DNA of 64,000 nucleotides from Rhizoctonia solani (Eukaryota; Basidiomycota; Agaricomycetes; Cantharellales; Ceratobasidiaceae): the NCBI RefSeq assembly GCF_016906535.1, contig NC_057380.1:1116001-1180000 (forward strand). The letters run 5' to 3'. A program made the position numbers and the translations under genes. Position 1 is the stretch's first letter, and each line of letters starts with the position of its first letter. Positions 11,890-22,380 of the stretch are shown piece after piece. The notes beneath the pieces were generated by a model, which was given only the letters and a program-made list of their open reading frames with translations, made no database searches and was not told the origin of the DNA.

Positions 11890-13451
11890 CATTTCCTTTT
11901 GTTCACAAGCCTTATCTCTGAGGCTCAACCTTTGCGCTCCCTTGTTTTATTTCACTCTGAAGAATTTCTGGCCAGTGCCAGTTGATCCCCGGAGCAAATG
12001 CACAAAGTCAAGGGTATCATGAAAAGTATTGAGGACCCCATGTTTTGGAAGAAGCTTACAGAGTAAGTAGCCTATTATTATACTATATATTGGAAGCTCA
12101 ACACAGCTGAGTACAGGCTAAAATTATATCTCAAACCGCTGGCAATAGCTGCAAACGTTGCCCAAGTGCCAACAACACGCTTGGATCATATATTGATTGA
12201 GCTTGGTTGCCTATACTATACATTCTCTAGGTTTGCAATGAATTCCGCCGTCCAGACATGCGTTCTGAATAGCTTGGAGCTCCGCTGGGGCAAATCCGAC
12301 CAGGATCCGCATATTGTTAGTGTTATACTGAACCCATACATCCGCCTAGGAGTATTTCACCCACAGAATGCCTTACTCAATTGTTTGTCTTTGTATGGTG
12401 CCACCAAGCGGGTATTCCGGCGTCTTTTCCGCAAGGATAATGACTTGGAGATGCACAAGGCATTTATGGACTACTTAGATGGCAAGAATGAGTTTCACGC
12501 TGACAGGTGGGACTTTCAGGAGCTTCGAGAATTGTATGAGCGATCTGTAAGTTCAATTTAGGCTCTTATTATACAATCTGATACAAGCCCGCATAGGGGA
12601 AACCGGTCAATTTAGTTTGCGTCTGGTTGGGTCTTCTTACATCTAACACAGCAAACGTTGGGCGGCAGCAGCTCATGCATCTAGCAATCAATGTTCTCTC
12701 GATTGTTGCTAATTCAGCAGGCTGCGAGCAACTTTTCAGCGAGATGGGCTATATTCAGTCAAAGCGCTGCTCTTGTCTCTCAAACAAGAAGACGTTCAAT
12801 ACGGCTGTGGTTCAAATGGAGTTGAAGAGAACGCACGCTGCCGCAGGTCTTACACGTGCTTGCTTGCATTGTCAGTTTGGTCTTTCAGCTTCAAAGCAAT
12901 TAGGAGAGGCTGCGTTATCGCTCCCGGACGCAGACAAAGAAGACCAGCACAATGAGACAGCTGAGGAGCTTGCAGAACTAGACACATCGGACAAAGAGGC
13001 AGGCACTAGCGGATTTAAGAAGCTAGCAAGTAAGCTGGCTCAGGATGTGCTGGATGACAAAGACTTGCCCGAGGATAGCCTTGAGGTTGATAACCCCAAT
13101 GACGTTCCACTCTCCGGATTGAAATTGGCAACTGAAAGTGAGCCTCGGCCAAGACGCGTACGATTTTTTTTTGGAACACAGTATCCCGTATTACTTAGGG
13201 ATCTGTTCAATTACAATGTTGCTCACTTAGAAGGACAAGGCCTCAACATTTTCAGACAGGCAGGGCTCTCGAACCTACAGAAAGAGCTTGAAGCTTACGA
13301 CTTGTTGACAAGAGATATGAAAAGTTTGGTTGTAAAGGATGACCTAGCCATGTAGAACTATTTTTTTTATTTAACATTCATTCTTATACATTACGGGTTT
13401 GATAGACTGGCATACATTGAGTTAAATCGAGATAAACATACCACGTGATAT

Positions 13452-13545
13452 TTACAGGTGTAATACTGGTAAAAACCGTTGTTGCGATTACATAAGATCC
13501 ATTTACTTACGTTTTACACCTGTAATAACCAACACTGGACCATGG
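13452..13545 (-). repeat. Right end of hAT element with 8-bp target duplication
   Basis: The terminal repeat is at 13528-13537 (accaacactg, inverse of the left end) and the duplication gaccatgg at 13538-13545. A sub-terminal 12-bp inverted pair (13452-13463 and 13514-13525, ttacaggtgtaa and its complement) mirrors the palindrome at the left end. Confidence 0.88.
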
Positions 13546-14334
13546 CAAGGGTTTGGTGATCAACTTTGGGTGGCGTTCGTTACGTTACATGAAACATACC
13601 GCGGCCAACGTCAAAGTCTTACCTTGACCTTGGGCTGGTGCGGCAGTCAGGGAATGATATGAGTTATGCTTATTGTTAATATAAAGAGGGGGATTATGCT
13701 CAATATGATACCGATTGAGCGCAGATGTGTAGCTTATTTGGTGTCATCGGCTCGAGGGAGGTGCCGAATGGAGGCTTTATGTAGTCAATCCACACAAGTA
13801 TTGTAGATTAAATACAATAAATGGCGATATCGGCTGGGAGGGTGATGTTAGGGAGAGGGGGCCGCCCGAGTCAGCAACGCCAACAGGGGAGGCCGGGCTA
13901 CCGAGACGCGAGGGATGTTCTTGGGCTGGGTGGCTACACCTCCCAGCCACATAATAGAGTGGTGGATGGGAAAAAAAGAAAAGATCGCGTGAATCTCTGG
14001 TGGCATGGGTGGTTCCTGGTTCAATGACAGCCATGTGATGACGGATGGCCTCAGAAGCAAGCGCGACTCCCCTGAAGAATAAGTCTACGCTGTGACTCCT
14101 CTGAGCCGCTGGCTCTAGGCCACACCAAATAGCTATATTCTACTCCCTCAGACTAGCCCACACGATACACAATTGGATTGACGTTATGTTGGTCAAACGC
14201 TAATATTCCACATTTGATTGATCGAGGTTACCCATCGTGTTTGATTGGATTGGTAGAGACTTCTTTGCGAATCATTTCGGGCGCCCGTGCATAAATTCAA
14301 ATTCAATGTAAACATTATTTAAGTAAAGCTTTGA
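13546..14334 (-). promoter_or_regulatory. Displaced upstream region of coiled-coil paralog 2, then intergenic DNA
   Basis: The DNA just beyond the right target duplication resembles the DNA directly upstream of the ATG in paralog 4 (from 16364): both read caagggtt followed by a G-rich stretch, and further out gttacgttacatgaaac against gttatgttgtatgaaac. I infer that this is the original 5' flank of paralog 2, separated from its coding region by the hAT. The rest, up to the stop of paralog 3, holds only overlapping unrecognised frames on both strands. Confidence 0.6.
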
Positions 14335-15868
14335 TCAACCAAGACATGAAGACAGATACTTGCTTAGCCTTTGCCGGGCGTCCGCTTCCACCCCAGGCTT
14401 AAGCTTAATGCTCGTTTTGCTCTTGCATAACCCTTCACCAATTCCGTAAAAATAAAGAAGGTCGCCTAACCAAAGATCGTCAATGTACACATCTTGAGCA
14501 ATTCCATCTATCACAACTGGAAGATGGCAATCAGGCTCTCCGCTTTGGCATGCCGACAACCAACTGATACTCGTCTTGCTTTGCCTTTAGTATACATAAA
14601 CCCAGTTTGAGAAGAAAACTCACCTCGTCTACCACACGACTAATCCCTGGCGTCTCTCCGATCTCATTGACTAAGCAATCAAGAGCGCTGATTGTGTTTC
14701 CCTTATGGCTCTATTCCCATAATTAATATTCTACTGTGTCCTCCAGTTGGATTTCGGAATACTCACCCGAACTATGGCATGCTGGATCCCAACCAATACC
14801 TTGTTAATTTTTTCTAGAGCATCTCCCAACTTTTCCACTGGCCTGTTAGATTGCTCCACCAGTCTATTGGATTGCTCTGCCAGCCAGTTAGATCGTTCCG
14901 TAAGTTGGTTGGCTTGTTTGGCAAGTCGGTTCGATTGTTGCATAGCGTGACAGATTTGAGTCTCAAGTGTTGCTTGAGTTTGTCGATACTCTTGAGCAAA
15001 ATCATTCCCCGTCCTGTTGTGGTCGTTTAAGGTTGGCCCCTTGCTGTTTGATTCCTGAAATGCCGGAGCAGAAACGATGAACTGGGAAGTACTGGTTCCG
15101 GGATGCGCGTGATTAATCTGGCCTGAAACACGGCGCTCCATGTACTTGGCTATATGGACAAATTATTTGACAATAATCCCATCTAAAAAAGCACTTACCC
15201 ATCTGCAAATCAAATAGGTGCTGGCTCAACTCAGCATCTAATTGCGGATCAAACATTGACGGAACTGCGACGAGGGAAGTTCAGCTCAACATTATGGTCT
15301 GAAATAGATCAGACTCATACCTTCGGTATACTTCTGATATTTTTATGATGCGTTGAACCTTGATTATTTCTTCTCTAGATGGAATACCAGATACAATTTC
15401 AAGTTGACGCGGTAGATGAGGTGGAAGTTGTGGAGGTATGTATATGGTACCCTGTTAAATGATTAGATCACTTGAGTAGATGCTGATTCTGAGCTTACCG
15501 CCAGGGAGAGCTTCTTTGAATGCTTGCTTCGGTATTTGGCTACGTATTTAACATGGTTGTTAACAGATCGCATTATCAACCTAGTGGATGCTTACCCATC
15601 TGAACATCGAATAAATGCTCTGATAGTCCAGCAAGGAGCATTGAATCGCATATGTCTGGTACTGAAAGAAGGGTCAGTGAGAAAAAATAGGCTGCCAATG
15701 GGTTGACCCACCGTTAACTACTTGATTTGCCACCCGAACAACAGCATGAACTCCAATGATTTCCTCGTCGCTCGGAACACCCACAATAGGCTGTAGATCA
15801 CATATAGCCTTGAGGTAGGGAGGCAGCACTGGTGGCTCGCATACTTCTTCTGCTGGGTAACAGGTCAT
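14335..15868 (-). CDS. Coiled-coil 'laminin domain'-type protein, paralog 3
   Basis: The best preserved family member, with exons 15868-15712, 15661-15596, 15539-15499, 15451-15321, 15264-15199, 15149-14767, 14710-14624 and about 14574-14335. The product is about 389 residues. Order: PPVLPPYLKAICDLQPIVGV then PSDEEIIGVHAVV; LSEHLFDVQMAKY; a segment with GIPSREEIIKVQ; a second SMFDP..ELSQHLFDLQMAKY unit; a coiled coil of repeated SN(Q/R)LxE(Q/R) heptad-like units; KINKVLVGIQHAIV; a terminal domain ending YLSSCLG. Exon lengths 2, 3 and 5 (66, 41, 66 nt) equal those of paralog 2. The start at 15868 is chosen because it precedes the aligned CYPAEEV region; 15943 is also possible. The exon 4/5 junction as placed is one base out of frame, so either the junction differs or this copy is also damaged. 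Function unknown. Confidence 0.65.
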
Positions 15869-16197
15869 TGTTAGATGGTGGTTGGATAGAGGCGGGTGGC
15901 TAAATCTTGCCACAATATTTAAGGTCGGGTTGGTCACGTGCACGTGCAGCCACCTTGGCTTGGTCTATGCTATGCGTCTACTTGGACGGGTTTAATTAGG
16001 CGAGGCCCATGTGCTCGTAATAGAAATTAAATTTGTTTGCTACATAAACGTTTTACAAATCAGCAGCGTATTGAAGCAAAAGGCTTCTGCAAAATATTTT
16101 AAGGTGTTGTTAGTTATCAAAACGAATCCAAGTCCACAGCAATATATGTGAAGTAAGTTTACTCCAGATTTCGTGTAACAATCCATCGTATACTCGC

Positions 16198-16363
16198 CTT
16201 CCGATATATTTCTGGCCGCATGTACAACATTATGAATTCCGATCACCTCAGCATCGCTGGGCACTCCAATAAATGGCTTTATATTGTATACATCTTTAAG
16301 ATAATCCGGCATTTCGGGTGGACAATAAAACTGTCCAGGAGGGTATCAGTCGTGATCGACCAT
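16198..16363 (-). pseudogene. First-exon relic of the coiled-coil family, paralog 4
   Basis: From ATG at 16363-16361 the frame gives MVDHD, a TGA at 16348-16346, then YPPGQFYCPPEMPDYLKD and VYNIKPFIGVPSDAEVIGIH. Paralog 2 has TGG (Trp) where this copy has TGA. The donor at the end of the exon has become GCGAGT. No exon 2 or later can be found downstream (16197 to 15944). Its upstream flank resembles the displaced promoter of paralog 2. Confidence 0.75.
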
Positions 16364-18339
16364 AACAAGGGTTGGGGGTCGCGTCCGAGATCAAGGGCTC
16401 GTGCCACTTGTTATGTTGTATGAAACGTAATGACATGTGATGGCCTCAATCTGCGAGCGGTCAATTATATTCGCTTGCAACCCTTTCAATATTGAAATTA
16501 AATAATAGCAACATGTTAATGGCCTGAAACAAACCTCATGTCAACTCTGGAAGAATAAGATTGTTCAAAAATGATGAAGCTGGAACGGGGAAGGCCTCCA
16601 AAGGATTTTGTATCAATATTGTCTACACGTCGATTATAACCACACTCTATTGTGTACCACAAAGATCCTACATCCACATGACCGGAGTGAACAACGGACA
16701 GGACTAGCATTAAGTCTCCTACTGTAACTGGCGGAGTGAGTAGATACAGTTTAATGTACAAAACGAAGCAAGGCCAATGGTCCCGTAGCGGCCCGTTCCT
16801 AGTTTGGGACCCTGGAGATGTACTGATTGGCGAGCGACGGGTGAGTTCCGGGGCCCAAAGATGTAATTTTGTTCAGGCGCCTGGCGGCACAACCGGGCCG
16901 CAAGCTATATTTCAGATGCAAGTCTTCTGCATTTATACTTCCCACCAGCTGGAATCCCCTTTTGGGTGGCTCCTTTAAGTCAAGGGCAGCAAATGGTTGC
17001 AAGCACATCACAGTGGTATATATATCGTTGTGCGCACTCGCATGAGTCTGCTGAGTGGGTATGAATGGAAAGATTCCCTTGCCCATCCACGATGGTCACA
17101 CGACTACGCTATTAAAGTTTCCTGTAAATTGGATCCACGCGAAAGATAGTAGTATCAATACGCCTCGCGCGTAATCTTCCAATTTCGGTAATGTCTTCCC
17201 CCTTGGCATCTCCGGCCGCCCACCGTTCCTACTTGGTTTCGGAACTCCCTCATGCAATTGCTTTTACCCTCTAGGTAGGTATCTCGATTACCCTACAAAG
17301 GTCATATATTTAAAGTAATCATTACCTTCTCCGTGTACATACAAATCTATCTATTCGTTCATATACTTTACTCGACCATGAGTTCGGTACCGCGAACAGT
17401 GATTCCTCATTAAAACCATGTGCCTAAACGAATCAGCTGATCGCTTCTAAAGCTTACGCTTTGTCGTCCCTCGTTTCTTTGTTCCGCCTGTAGGCAGACG
17501 GTCTCCGTAGTTCCCGCGCATTCACTACAGCACCGGCTAACCAAAAGACAACTTTTAATTAGGGGCCTATGTGATTGACTTCGCCTTTTCCTCTTTCGTC
17601 TATTTATCTGCGCCTTCCCCACGTTATTTGTGTAGACAGAACGCCCATTTCCAAGCTGCTGGTGCATTGAATTCAAGACCATATATCCTGCTTCCAATAC
17701 CCAAACAGGGAAGAAAATTCCACCTCGGCCCGAAGGTCTAGTCTCTACTAACGTTTGCTGGAAAGACCAATTAGCGAATCCACGATTATCAATATAAATT
17801 GCCTGAGCCACATGATACTCCCCCGACTGGCACATGGCCCATGCTCACCGGGCCCACCTAGCTTTGGGATATTATATTCGGTAGCCCGTCGGACAAACTT
17901 AATGCGACAGCCGCGCACGATCGCTTTATTGGTGGGATGCGCTAAACGATTTTTGCACCCGAAGTCAGATTTGGCCTTGGGGTCAATCACAACACCATAT
18001 CCTAATTCTAGTCATATTTCCCAGATACCGCTCATGCCTGACTCTGGTATCACGAGCCAGAATCACCAGAGAATCGTCGGAATCTCCTCGGTGAGAGGGC
18101 TAAAGTTGATTGGTGCAAAACGCGTCCACTGTCGCCGCAACTACAGTTTCTCGCCCGCGGCCTTCAATGTTCTATTGTCCAGGTCATCTACTCTCACTCA
18201 GTTGTCCTACAGCTGGTAATCCGTTCAATATAGGCGCATTTTTACATACCGCGAATTTTCCGTAGCTGTCTGTTAAAAGACACTTGCTCTCACCTTCACT
18301 CTCCATCGGTTCATCCCTCGGCAGTCAACTACATTCGCT
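16364..18339. other. Unrecognised stretch before the cellobiohydrolase
   Basis: Several 80-154 codon frames overlap on both strands (for example 16516-16761, 16799-17086 and 17410-17835 minus; 17755-18219 plus). None has a motif or splice structure I recognise. The minus frame at 17410-17835 begins MCQSGEYHVAQAIYID, which loosely recalls the start of the last exon of paralog 3 (CQSGE...IAQDVYID). The last 100 bases are CT-rich, as is usual just upstream of a fungal start codon. Confidence 0.4.
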
Positions 18340-20041
18340 ATGTACTGTACTCTCGCTCTCATATCTCTCTATCTTGCCGCTGTTCGCGCCAGCAGGTCGG
18401 CACATCCAAGCCTGAGGTCCATCCGGCTCTTCCCTGGTCCAAGTGCACCAAGTCCGGCGGCTGCGTCACCCAGTCTCAAGGCAAGGTCGTGCTCGACGCT
18501 AACTGGCGCTGGGTTCATGGAACGTCCGGTTACACCAACTGCTACACCGGCCAGACCTGGGACAAGACACTCTGCCCCGACGGTGCAACATGCGCTAAGA
18601 ACTGCGCTTGAAGGCGCTGACTACCCCGGCACCTACGGTATCACGACCTCTGGCGATGCCCTGACCCTGAAGTTCGTGACACAAAGCGCAAACAAGAATG
18701 TTGGGTCTCGTGTGTACCTCATGGCGTCCGACGACACGAAGTATGAGATGTTCAAGCTGAAGAACCAGGAGTTCACTTTCGATGTGGACGTGTCGAAGCT
18801 ACCATGCGGGCTGAACGGGGCGCTGTACTTTGTGGAGATGGACGCTGACGGTGGCACTGCGAGGTTCCCGAACAACAAGGCGGGTGCGAAGTACGGAACT
18901 GGGTACTGCGACGCTCAATGCGCTCGGGACATCAAGTTCATTAACGGCGAGGTAGGTGCTTTACTGCAGTGACAAAGCTCGGTCTAACATGCTCTTCTCG
19001 TAGGGTAACGTCGTAGACTGGACTGGCTCGACGACCGACCCCAACTCCGGCAAGGGCAAGTACGGCTCATGCTGTAACGAGATGGACATCTGGGAGGCCA
19101 ACTCGATTGCCAACGCATACACCCCTCACCCTTGCACTCCTACCGGCCAGGCTCGCTGCGACAGCACGACCTCTCAGTGCGCCGACTACTGCGACCAGCC
19201 GGGATGCGACTGGAACCCGTTCCGCATGGGTGACAAGAATTTGTACGGACCGGGCAAGGTTGTAGACACCAACAAGAAGATCACTGTCGTGACTCAGTTC
19301 ATCACTAATGACAACACCGCCAACGGCAAGCTCGTGGAGATTCGGCGTCTGTACGTGCAGAATGGGCAGGTGACCCAGAACACCAAGTCGACTATCTCTG
19401 GCCTTACCCAATACGACTCGATCACTGACCAATTCTGCGCTGCGCAAAAGACGGTGTTCCAGGATACGAACGCATACGCACAACACGGCGGCATGGCTAC
19501 GATGGACAAGTCGTTCCAGAACGGACACGTACTGGTGATGTCGCTGTGGGACGACCACGCGGCGCACATGCTCTGGCTTGACAGCAACTACCCTCTTGAC
19601 CGACCAGCGACGCAAGTTGGTGTTCCTCGCGGTACGTGCGCGACGACATCTGGAGACCCGAAGGATGTAGAGGCTCAGTCGCCTAACGCATCTGTGACGT
19701 TCTCGAACATCAAGTTTGGTGACATTGGCACGACCTACGGCACAGGCTCTACTCCAACCAACCCTGCCCCTCCCACCACCACCACCACCACTGCGTCCAA
19801 TCCTGTGAGTATCTCACTTCAATACTTGGCATTTGTTCTGACTTTTGATTTAGTCGCCGACCAGCCCAAGCGGCTCTGCTCCTCTTTACGGGCAGTGCGG
19901 TGGCGAGGGCTGGACTGGCCCCACTGTGAGTTAATGCAATACTGACCAATTAATCTGTGTACTAAACCATAATCTCCATAGACCTGCGCATCCGGTACTT
20001 GCAAGGTTTCCAATCAATGGTACTCCCAGTGCCTTCCCTGA
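18340..20041 (+). CDS. GH7 cellobiohydrolase I with CBM1
   Basis: A secreted reducing-end exocellulase that releases cellobiose from crystalline cellulose. Exons are 18340-18951, 19004-19804, 19854-19925 and 19982-20041, giving about 514 residues, the usual size. The N-terminus is a signal peptide ([17 protein letters not shown]). The catalytic motif NEMDIWEAN lies at about residues 229-237, with the nucleophile and acid/base glutamates present. A Pro/Thr linker leads to a C-terminal CBM1 ([31 protein letters not shown]). Two compensating indels are seen. One base is missing at 18390/18391, directly after the signal peptide. Two bases are missing at about 18604-18608. Between them the proper family sequence ([20 protein letters not shown]) is in a shifted frame. 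If real, about 70 residues of the catalytic domain are scrambled; sequencing error is as likely. Confidence 0.9.
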
Positions 20042-20914
20042 GCACTTAGATAGGGTCCTACCGCGCACAAACACATGGATGAACCGATTTCATTTGTAGG
20101 GTACATAACGTGAATTTGATTTGATTTCTCTTCTCGCTCATGCCGAATCTCACTGCTGAGAGCTCGATTTGATTACACGGCCTTATTCTGGTCCAATGAT
20201 ACACGAACTGTTAAGTAAATTTATTTCAGACATGGTTGAGGGTTGTGGTCCGGAGCAGGCCAAGCCATTGCACGTGATCACAACTATTCCCTGTCGTCTG
20301 CTATGTCTTGCATGCAGATGGACATTCCCATGCATACGCTTATTTTCCCCGGATCGTAGGCGTCATGCACTCGTATGCCTATATACACGCCTAATCCATA
20401 CGTTTATTACCGGGATGGCCACCCGTAAGTCCCACTCGCGTCTCGGTGACTCGGGTTCATAACACAGCTCCAAGTAGGATCCTCTACAGGTATCAGACAT
20501 TGAAGAACAACCTACGTTGTTTATGCACATACACTACTCCATTTATACAAACCTGATCTCACTATAGTATGACTATTAATACTCAATTGTGGCATATTTC
20601 TAAAAGGATGGTAGGCCTTCCGTACGCTGGATTTGATTACTTAAATCTACTACGAAACCTACCACAAAATTTCGCTTTACCTAATTGATTTTGGTCTACC
20701 TTTTATGCGAAAGATTGTCTTCTTGTTTGAGCCCTAGTATTCTCAGCAAACGCAGAGTTGACGTAAACCCTTCCAAGATCGCTGTCAATAGGGTGTCATG
20801 TTGACATCCTGTCTACCACATTCTTGGGACGTTTTACTATTTAGATAGGAGAGCAGGATACCTCCCTTCCCTGCGTTCATCATTCACTTACCACCCCTCA
20901 ACTTGCCTTATATA
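20042..20914. other. Intergenic, no gene recognised
   Basis: Contains the 3' flank of the cellobiohydrolase and the 5' flank of the decarboxylase. The 97-codon frame at 20169-20462 has no recognisable motif. The bases just before 20915 (ccttatataatgg) include a TATA-like string. Confidence 0.5.
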
Positions 20915-22294
20915 ATGGTTTTTGAATACTCTACAGACTCGTCTGTAGCTGACTGTATGCATCGTTGTTTTGTGCAAACTTCACCGAAACTCACATGTAC
21001 TTCTGAAGGCATGAGCCCCGAGTCTCAAGGCCGTACTCTTCCCTACAAGGTAAGTCACACGTTATCATTTGATCGTGATAAATTTATAATATTTTGCGCA
21101 GGAGCTGGACAGCTCCAACTGGCTCCCTGTAATCAACGAATTTCAAGTTCTGATTGAAAGTGACGAAAGCGTCTATCACGGTTTCACGGAAATGTTTCAG
21201 CAAGCGCGTGATCTACCTGGGGTATCAAGTGTAAGTTTGCATCAAACCATCCTCCTTTGAACGTACATGTATTGAGGGATAGAGCCATTGAACAGGCGAG
21301 AGATTACAAAGAAATGTTACAGGGCATTAACTATGCTATTCAACGGGCTCCCCGATATGAAAGAGGGCTGGGGGAGTATGCTGCCTTTGGCATATACTGT
21401 ATACTGGATAAAGTTATGTGCACCCCTGCTGGACTCGCTACTCTCGCCAATCCCCTGGTAAATCTTCAATTCAGCAAGATATTTGATGTCTGGGCCGATT
21501 TCCTTTCCTCGCCTATGTCCCGGTTGGTTCTTACTGATGACACAGGCGGATGGTTTGGCCCTATGGCTCTTGAAGATATGCCAAACTTCTTCGAAACCTA
21601 CTTGTGTGACCCAAATGCTCCTTACTGTGGATTTCAATCTTGGGATGACTATTTTACTCGACAACTTCGTCCCGGAGCACGTCCTGTCGAATGCCTGGAG
21701 GACAATGGGGTAATCAATAGTGCATGTGAATCAACGGTGTACTGTATTTCCAATAACGTCAAGGAACGTGACAGCTTTTGGCTCAAAGGGCAGCCATATT
21801 CCCTTCGTGACATGTTTCACGACGATCCCTTCACCAATTTATTCGTAGGAGGAACTATAATACAGTGCTACCTGCGTGCATTTGACTACCATCGATGGCA
21901 CAGTCCAACCAATGGCCGCGTTATCAAGACGAGGATGATACCTGGAGTTTATTTTTCGCAATCGCCTCAAGTCACAAATGGCTCACGGATTGACCCTATC
22001 ACATCACAACAGTTCCTTACCGCCGTCTCAACCAGAGTTTTAGTATTTATCGAGTCGGACAATCGCCACATCGGGCTAATGTGTTTCATGGCTGTGGGGA
22101 TGGCCGAAATCTCTACCTGTGATTTGCAAGTGAAGCCGGGGGATAGGGTAACAAAAGGTCAGGACATAGGGATGTTTCATTTTGGAGGGTCGACTTGTTG
22201 TATGCTCTTCCGTCCAAGCGTCAGGATTGACTTTGATTGTATTGTTGGCGATTCAATCACTGTAAATTCCATTATTGGAATGATTTCCATCTGA
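20915..22294 (+). CDS. PsiD-like phosphatidylserine-decarboxylase-family amino-acid decarboxylase
   Basis: Exons are 20915-21049, 21102-21230 and 21296-22294, giving 420 residues with every junction in phase. Members cut themselves before a serine to form a pyruvoyl cofactor, so no PLP is needed. The self-cleavage site is present as FHFGGSTCC near residues 382-390 (GGST form of the LGST motif). The upstream catalytic block FDYHRWHSPTNG is conserved. There is no mitochondrial presequence and no membrane segment. Instead there is a soluble N-terminal domain (INEFQVLIESDESVYHGFTE), and conserved CDPNAPYCGFQSWDDYF and GMAEISTCDLQV. These are features of the fungal PsiD-type branch that decarboxylates L-tryptophan or related amino acids, not of true phosphatidylserine decarboxylases. 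Substrate is inferred. It converges on a methyltransferase with 86 bp between stop codons, hinting at a shared pathway. Confidence 0.85.
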
Positions 22295-22380
22295 TTTTTA
22301 CTCAATATACAATGATACATGTAATAATATTCGAATATAATACTGGCTATGGAACAGCCTAAAACACAGGACATTTCTAC

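Larger units (their letters stand above)
6566..13355 (+). pseudogene. hAT transposase, interrupted
   Basis: A probable first exon (6566 to about 6747) encodes a BED-like segment (LWHWDYFVKCEEG, then YNTWCKACLDH). Further exons are: from about 7772 to 8278; 8335-8550; 8615-8808 continuing at 11895-12062 across the LTR insertion; 12117-12546; and 12597-13355. Introns are 50-64 nt. The motif CWAHQ, spliced to INLVVG, is the conserved hAT AHQ.NLVV block. LAINVLSIVANSAGCEQLFS and the following SKR region form the C-terminal hAT dimerisation domain. After it comes an unusual acidic tail of about 170 residues rich in Glu and Asp. The reading frame continues cleanly through the LTR site once the insertion is ignored, so the insertion is secondary. 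An in-frame TGA lies at 11983-11985, most simply a CGA-to-TGA change. Confidence 0.85.
6124..13537 (+). mobile_element. hAT-superfamily DNA transposon with two nested insertions
   Basis: The element is bounded by 10-bp inverted ends (cagtgttggt) and an exact 8-bp duplication gaccatgg at 6116-6123 and 13538-13545; 8 bp is the hAT hallmark. It encodes a spliced transposase on the plus strand. Removing the 924-bp and 3081-bp internal insertions with their duplications leaves about 3.4 kb, a normal size for an autonomous hAT. It lies exactly over the start codon of coiled-coil paralog 2. The transposase is interrupted by an LTR element and also has an in-frame stop, so this copy is presumably dead unless helped in trans. 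Confidence 0.92.

Noticed and set aside
17755..18219. 154-codon plus-strand frame upstream of the cellobiohydrolase as a gene
   Set aside because: Overlapped by frames on the other strand, with no motif or splice support.
19067..19615. 182-codon frame antisense to the cellobiohydrolase
   Set aside because: A shadow frame created by GC-rich third positions of the GH7 gene.
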